From Microbacterium fluvii (lineage in GTDB: Bacteria; Actinomycetota; Actinomycetes; Actinomycetales; Microbacteriaceae), in NCBI RefSeq assembly GCF_025515205.1, contig NZ_JAOPFX010000001.1, forward strand, positions 1,054,001 through 1,118,000: a stretch of DNA of 64,000 bases, read 5' to 3'. Position numbers and translations under genes: made by a program. Below, piece after piece: positions 59,505 to 64,000 of the stretch. Positions within the stretch are counted from its first letter, which is position 1, and each line of letters starts with the position of its first letter. Under the pieces are notes generated by a model. That model had not been told where the DNA came from, did not search any database, and saw only the letters and a program-made list of their open reading frames with translations.

Positions 59505-59798
59505 ATGGCCACCGATTACGACGCCCCCCGCAAGACCGAAGACGACAGCGAGTCGATCGAGGCTCTCAAGGAGCGCGTGCCGGACAAGCTCTCCGGCGCC
59601 GTCGGCGACGAGGATGCCGACAACCCCACCGGCTTCGAACTGCCCGGCGCCGACCTGTCCGACCTCGAGCTGGATGTCGTCGTGCTCCCCGCTCAGGAAG
59701 ACGAATTCACCTGCTCGAACTGCTTCCTGGTGAAGCACCGCTCGCAGTTGGACCACGAGACCAAGAACGGCCCTATCTGCACGGAGTGCGCGGCGTAG
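59505..59798 (+). CDS. DUF4193 family zinc-binding protein
   Basis: A 97-residue acidic protein of the actinobacterial DUF4193 family. The N-terminal three quarters are acidic and probably flexible. The C-terminal end has two Cys pairs, FTCSNCFLVKH and ICTECAA, which should bind zinc. The family is nearly universal in Actinobacteria next to sepH, dut and DUF3093 but has no assigned role. Its last 26 bases overlap the 3' end of the convergent DUF3093 gene. Confidence 0.9.
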   Translation: MATDYDAPRKTEDDSESIEALKERVPDKLSGAVGDEDADNPTGFELPGADLSDLELDVVVLPAQEDEFTCSNCFLVKHRSQLDHETKNGPICTECAA

Positions 59799-60270
59799 CC
59801 TGCGCCCTCCTGATCGCCGCGGCCAGTCGGTCGGGTGTTCTCGACGAGATCACCCAGACCGACACCGGGTCGTCGGGGTCGTCGACGGGAACCGTCACGA
59901 TGCCGTCGACCCCGCCGCGGATCAGATGCCACGAGGTGGCAGACAGCCCCGCGCCGCGGGCGTGGCGAGCGTCCTCGCCGGACAGGGCGACAGGGGCGCC
60001 CAGCTCATGGGCGTCGATGTGGGAACGCCCCGCGATCAGCATCCCGTCTTCGACTCGCACAGCGGGCGAGAGCATGACGAGCGACAGCACGACCAGCACC
60101 CCGACCACGACGCCGACGACGAGCGCGACCACGCTGTCGAGCGGCGCGAACACGAGCGCAGCCATCGGCGCGCACATGGCGGCGCTGACCAGCGCCCAGA
60201 GCGATGGGCTGAGTCTTTCGCGGTATCTGACGGCGGTGCCGGCGCCGTCCCGCGCTGCTGTCTTGTGCAT
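59773..60270 (-). CDS. DUF3093 family membrane protein
   Basis: A 165-residue protein with two membrane segments (about residues 20-40 and 44-66), then a soluble domain that ends near SSRTPDRLAAAIRRA. DUF3093 occurs beside dut in most actinobacteria; the function is unknown. ATG 60270 has GAGGG shortly upstream (2-3 nt spacing) and lies 12 bp from the divergent dut start. Confidence 0.9.
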   Translation of the reverse strand: MHKTAARDGAGTAVRYRERLSPSLWALVSAAMCAPMAALVFAPLDSVVALVVGVVVGVLVVLSLVMLSPAVRVEDGMLIAGRSHIDAHELGAPVALSGEDARHARGAGLSATSWHLIRGGVDGIVTVPVDDPDDPVSVWVISSRTPDRLAAAIRRAQATPRTPCR

Positions 60271-60276
60271 TACCCT
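60271..60276 (+). promoter_or_regulatory. -10 hexamer of dut, leaderless arrangement
   Basis: TACCCT lies 6 nt before GTG 60283. The two genes' start codons are only 12 bp apart, so the dut promoter must lie inside the DUF3093 coding region. Confidence 0.5.
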
Positions 60277-60282
60277 CGTTGG

Positions 60283-60735
60283 GTGACCGAAAGCGTGGAC
60301 GTTCCCATCATCGCATCCGACGCGCCGGTGTACGCCCACCCCGGAGACGCCGGAGCGGACCTCGTCGCCGCAGAGGCGGTGCGTCTGGAGCCCGGTCGCC
60401 GCGCGCTCGTGGGCACCGGAGTGCGCATCGCCCTCCCCGACGGCTACGTCGCCTTCGTCGTGCCGCGCAGCGGTCTGGCCGCCAAGCACGGCATCACGAT
60501 CGTCAACTCGCCCGGCACCGTCGACGCGGGCTACCGCGGCGAGATCAAGGTGTCGCTGCTGAACACCGATCTCGACGAGGCGTTCGAGGTGAACGTGGGC
60601 GATCGCATCGCGCAGCTGATCGTCATGCCCGTGCCGCGTGCGCGATTCGTGCCCGTCGAGGAGCTGCCGGACAGCGCGCGCGGCGAGGGCGGATTCGGCT
60701 CGACCGGTTACCAGAAGCAAGGAGTGCCGGCATGA
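60283..60735 (+). CDS. dut: dUTP diphosphatase
   Basis: Hydrolyses dUTP to dUMP, keeping uracil out of DNA and feeding thymidylate synthesis. The 150-residue trimeric-type enzyme has all five motifs, including HPGDAGADL, PRSGLAAKHGI, GTVDAGYRGEI, GDRIAQLIV and the C-terminal GFGSTG arm. GTG 60283 is leaderless by spacing. Its stop overlaps the next gene (ATGA), and the chain dut-DUF3710-DUF3159 is coupled throughout. Confidence 0.96.
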   Translation: MTESVDVPIIASDAPVYAHPGDAGADLVAAEAVRLEPGRRALVGTGVRIALPDGYVAFVVPRSGLAAKHGITIVNSPGTVDAGYRGEIKVSLLNTDLDEAFEVNVGDRIAQLIVMPVPRARFVPVEELPDSARGEGGFGSTGYQKQGVPA

Positions 60736-61367
60736 CCGACCAGACCCCCGCAGGCGAGCCAGAAGAGGTGGACGCCGAGATCGTCGAGGAGGCGGCTGCG
60801 GCGTTCTCGCCGGAGCAGCGTGCCGCCGCAGGGCCCTTCGACGAATCGGAGGCGAACCCCGTCCGCCCCTACATCGACCTGGGCGGTGTCAAGGTGCTGC
60901 CCCGAGAAGGACTCAACCTTCGTCTCGAGGTGGAGGAGCAGACCAAGCGCATCGTCGCGGTGGGGCTCGACTACGCGGGCTCGACGCTGCAGGTGCAGCC
61001 GTTCGCCGCGCCCCGCTCGAGCGGGCTGTGGGAAGAGACGCGCGAGCAGATCCGCGAGCAGATCCGCACTCAGGGCGGCCGCGTGCAGGAGCGCCAGGGT
61101 CCGCTCGGCCCCGAGCTGCTGGCCGAGGTCCCGGTCGTCGCGGGCCCCGACTCGGCCGCCGGAAAGCGCCTCGCGCGATTCGTCGGCGTCGACGGGCCCC
61201 GCTGGTTCCTGCGCGGCGTCATCGGGGGAGCGGCGACCAGCGACGTGGATGCTGCGGCCAAGGTCGAAGACCTGTTCCGCTCGCTCGTGGTCGTGCGCGG
61301 CGGCGCGCCGATGCCCCCGCGCGACCTCATTCCGCTGAAGATGCCGGCCTCGCCGGGCAGCGCGTGA
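60732..61367 (+). CDS. DUF3710 family protein
   Basis: A 211-residue soluble protein of the actinobacterial DUF3710 family, of unknown role. The acidic N-terminus is followed by the conserved YIDLGGVKVLPREGLNLRLE and by VDGPRWFLRGVIGGAA near the end. It lies between dut and DUF3159 in the standard actinobacterial order, with ATGA before it and GTGA after it. Confidence 0.9.
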   Translation: MTDQTPAGEPEEVDAEIVEEAAAAFSPEQRAAAGPFDESEANPVRPYIDLGGVKVLPREGLNLRLEVEEQTKRIVAVGLDYAGSTLQVQPFAAPRSSGLWEETREQIREQIRTQGGRVQERQGPLGPELLAEVPVVAGPDSAAGKRLARFVGVDGPRWFLRGVIGGAATSDVDAAAKVEDLFRSLVVVRGGAPMPPRDLIPLKMPASPGSA

Positions 61368-62107
61368 GTCTGACCCCGCCTCCGGCCGAGCCTGAGGGGA
61401 AGCCGGAGCCGACGGCATCCGATCTGCTCGGGCAGGCCCTCGGCGACGCCGCGCGACGCGCGGGCCTGGACCCCGACGCCGATGCCGGCACCGGCCGGGT
61501 CGTGTTCGCCGCGATGGGCGGAGTGCGGGGCGTCCTGGAGTCGGTGCTGCCGAGTCTCGTCTTCCTGCTCGTCTACACCTTCACGACCGACCGGGCCACC
61601 GGCGAGGCGAATCTCTGGCTCGCCCTCGGGTTGAGCGTGGGGCTCGCCGCCGTCTTCACGGTCGCGCGGCTGATCGCCCGGACGCCGGCGACCGCCGCGT
61701 TCGGCGGACTCATCGCGGCGGGCGCGGCCGCCGGCCTCGCGCTGTGGACAGGGCGCGGTGAAGACAACTTCCTCCCGGGGTTCATCACCAACGTCGCCTA
61801 TGGTTCGGCCCTCCTCGTCTCGGCGCTGATCGGCTGGTCGCTGATCGGGCTGGCCGGGGGCTTCCTCATGGGCGAGGGCACTGCGTGGCGCGCAGACAAG
61901 CGCAAGCGTCGCGTGTACTTCTGGCTCGCGATCGCCTGGGCCGCGCTGTTCGCCGCGCGCCTTCTCGTGCAGGTGCCGCTCTACTTCGCCGGCGACGTCA
62001 CCGCGCTCGGAACGGCGAAGCTGATCATGGGGCTTCCGCTGTTCGCGCCCCTGCTCGCCGTCACCTGGCTCGCCGTGCGGGCGCTCTATCCGCGGTCGGC
62101 GGAGTGA
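61364..62107 (+). CDS. DUF3159 family membrane protein
   Basis: A 247-residue protein with about six membrane segments in the C-terminal 190 residues and a charged N-terminus. DUF3159 is an actinobacterial family with no assigned function, always close to dut and DUF3710. GTG 61364 overlaps the preceding stop (GTGA). A 24-bp palindrome starts 4 nt after its stop. Confidence 0.9.
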   Translation: MSLTPPPAEPEGKPEPTASDLLGQALGDAARRAGLDPDADAGTGRVVFAAMGGVRGVLESVLPSLVFLLVYTFTTDRATGEANLWLALGLSVGLAAVFTVARLIARTPATAAFGGLIAAGAAAGLALWTGRGEDNFLPGFITNVAYGSALLVSALIGWSLIGLAGGFLMGEGTAWRADKRKRRVYFWLAIAWAALFAARLLVQVPLYFAGDVTALGTAKLIMGLPLFAPLLAVTWLAVRALYPRSAE

Positions 62108-62110
62108 TAC

Positions 62111-62134
62111 ATTTATCTTGACATCAAGATAAAT
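62111..62134. promoter_or_regulatory. Perfect 24-bp palindrome upstream of acnA
   Basis: ATTTATCTTGA (62111-62121), CA, then TCAAGATAAAT (62124-62134): 11-bp arms around a 2-nt centre, very AT-rich against its surroundings. The size and symmetry are those of a site for a dimeric repressor, most likely MarR-type (TCTTGA half-sites). No regulator gene lies near. Confidence 0.7.
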
Positions 62135-62242
62135 TTCACCCTCGCGCGGTTAGGTGAACCTCACTAGCCGAGCCACCCGGCGCGGGGGATGATGGGAGGC
62201 ACGGGCCCCGGCCCCCTCCCGCCGCCGACGAAGGAGACAGAC

Positions 62243-64000
<1,758 letters not shown>

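Overview
The window is a contiguous piece of chromosome from a high-GC actinobacterium, most probably Microbacterium or a close relative in the Microbacteriaceae. The evidence is a base composition near 70% G+C (judged by eye), the gene order aceE-fasR-fabD-fabH-acpP-fabF, actinobacterial families (SepH, DUF3145, DUF3093, DUF3710, DUF3159, DUF4191, DUF4193), a polyphosphate glucokinase, a paired GlnA1/GlnA2-GlnE locus and a bacterial type A RNase P RNA. It is almost all core genome. I found no rRNA, transposase, prophage, CRISPR array or plasmid function. Genes are packed tightly: most same-strand neighbours overlap by ATGA or GTGA, and the only gap above 300 bp without a protein gene (29793-30301) holds rnpB.

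Layout. 1-7 kb: end of an isoprenyl diphosphate synthase, a DsbA-like oxidoreductase, glutathione peroxidase, then dusB-dgt-dnaG and an ABC ATPase, closed by tRNA-Asn. 7-13 kb: a MoxR/DUF58/DUF4129 operon read leftwards behind peptide deformylase, a divergent DMT-type membrane protein, and tRNA-Met. 13-21 kb: DUF3145, then a leftward block from pyruvate dehydrogenase E1 (aceE) through the regulator FasR into fatty acid synthesis (fabD, fabH, acpP, fabF), which joins acetyl-CoA supply to lipid synthesis. 21-31 kb: AhpE peroxiredoxin, tRNA-Val, MgtE, an amino acid permease, a zinc-ribbon coiled-coil protein, a PolA-like polymerase, a DUF4012/LPATG surface pair, rnpB and ppgK. 31-38 kb: nitrogen assimilation (glnA2, glnE, glnA1) with a GlnR-type box before glnA1, then two membrane proteins. 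38-47 kb: a hypothetical membrane protein, the pepA-lpdA-sucB operon, a PAC2 protein, the primary sigma factor and a CofE-like protein. 48-51 kb: an ATP-grasp gene facing two coupled alanine-racemase-like genes. 51-59 kb: topoisomerase IV (parE, parC), a flavin oxidoreductase, a phosphodiesterase and SepH. 59-64 kb: DUF4193, DUF3093, dut-DUF3710-DUF3159 and the start of aconitase.

Most interesting signal. The two alanine-racemase-like genes at 48996-50749 have complementary defects. The first keeps the C-terminal-domain tyrosine and methionine but has Arg in place of the PLP lysine and a shortened barrel. The second keeps the PLP lysine and barrel residues but has Ile in place of the tyrosine. 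Canonical alanine racemase builds each active site from the lysine of one subunit and the tyrosine of the other, so the pair reads as an obligate heterodimer with a single working site. Beside the ATP-grasp gene it could supply a D-amino acid for the cell wall; that role is inference.

Regulation visible in sequence. Many genes start 6-7 nt after a -10-like hexamer (usually TANNNT, sometimes CA/GANNNT), which implies leaderless transcripts starting at the initiation codon. rnpB and tRNA-Asn have the same hexamer 6 nt before their mature or expected 5' ends, which supports the reading. A 24-bp palindrome lies upstream of acnA, and strong hairpin terminators close several convergent gene pairs.
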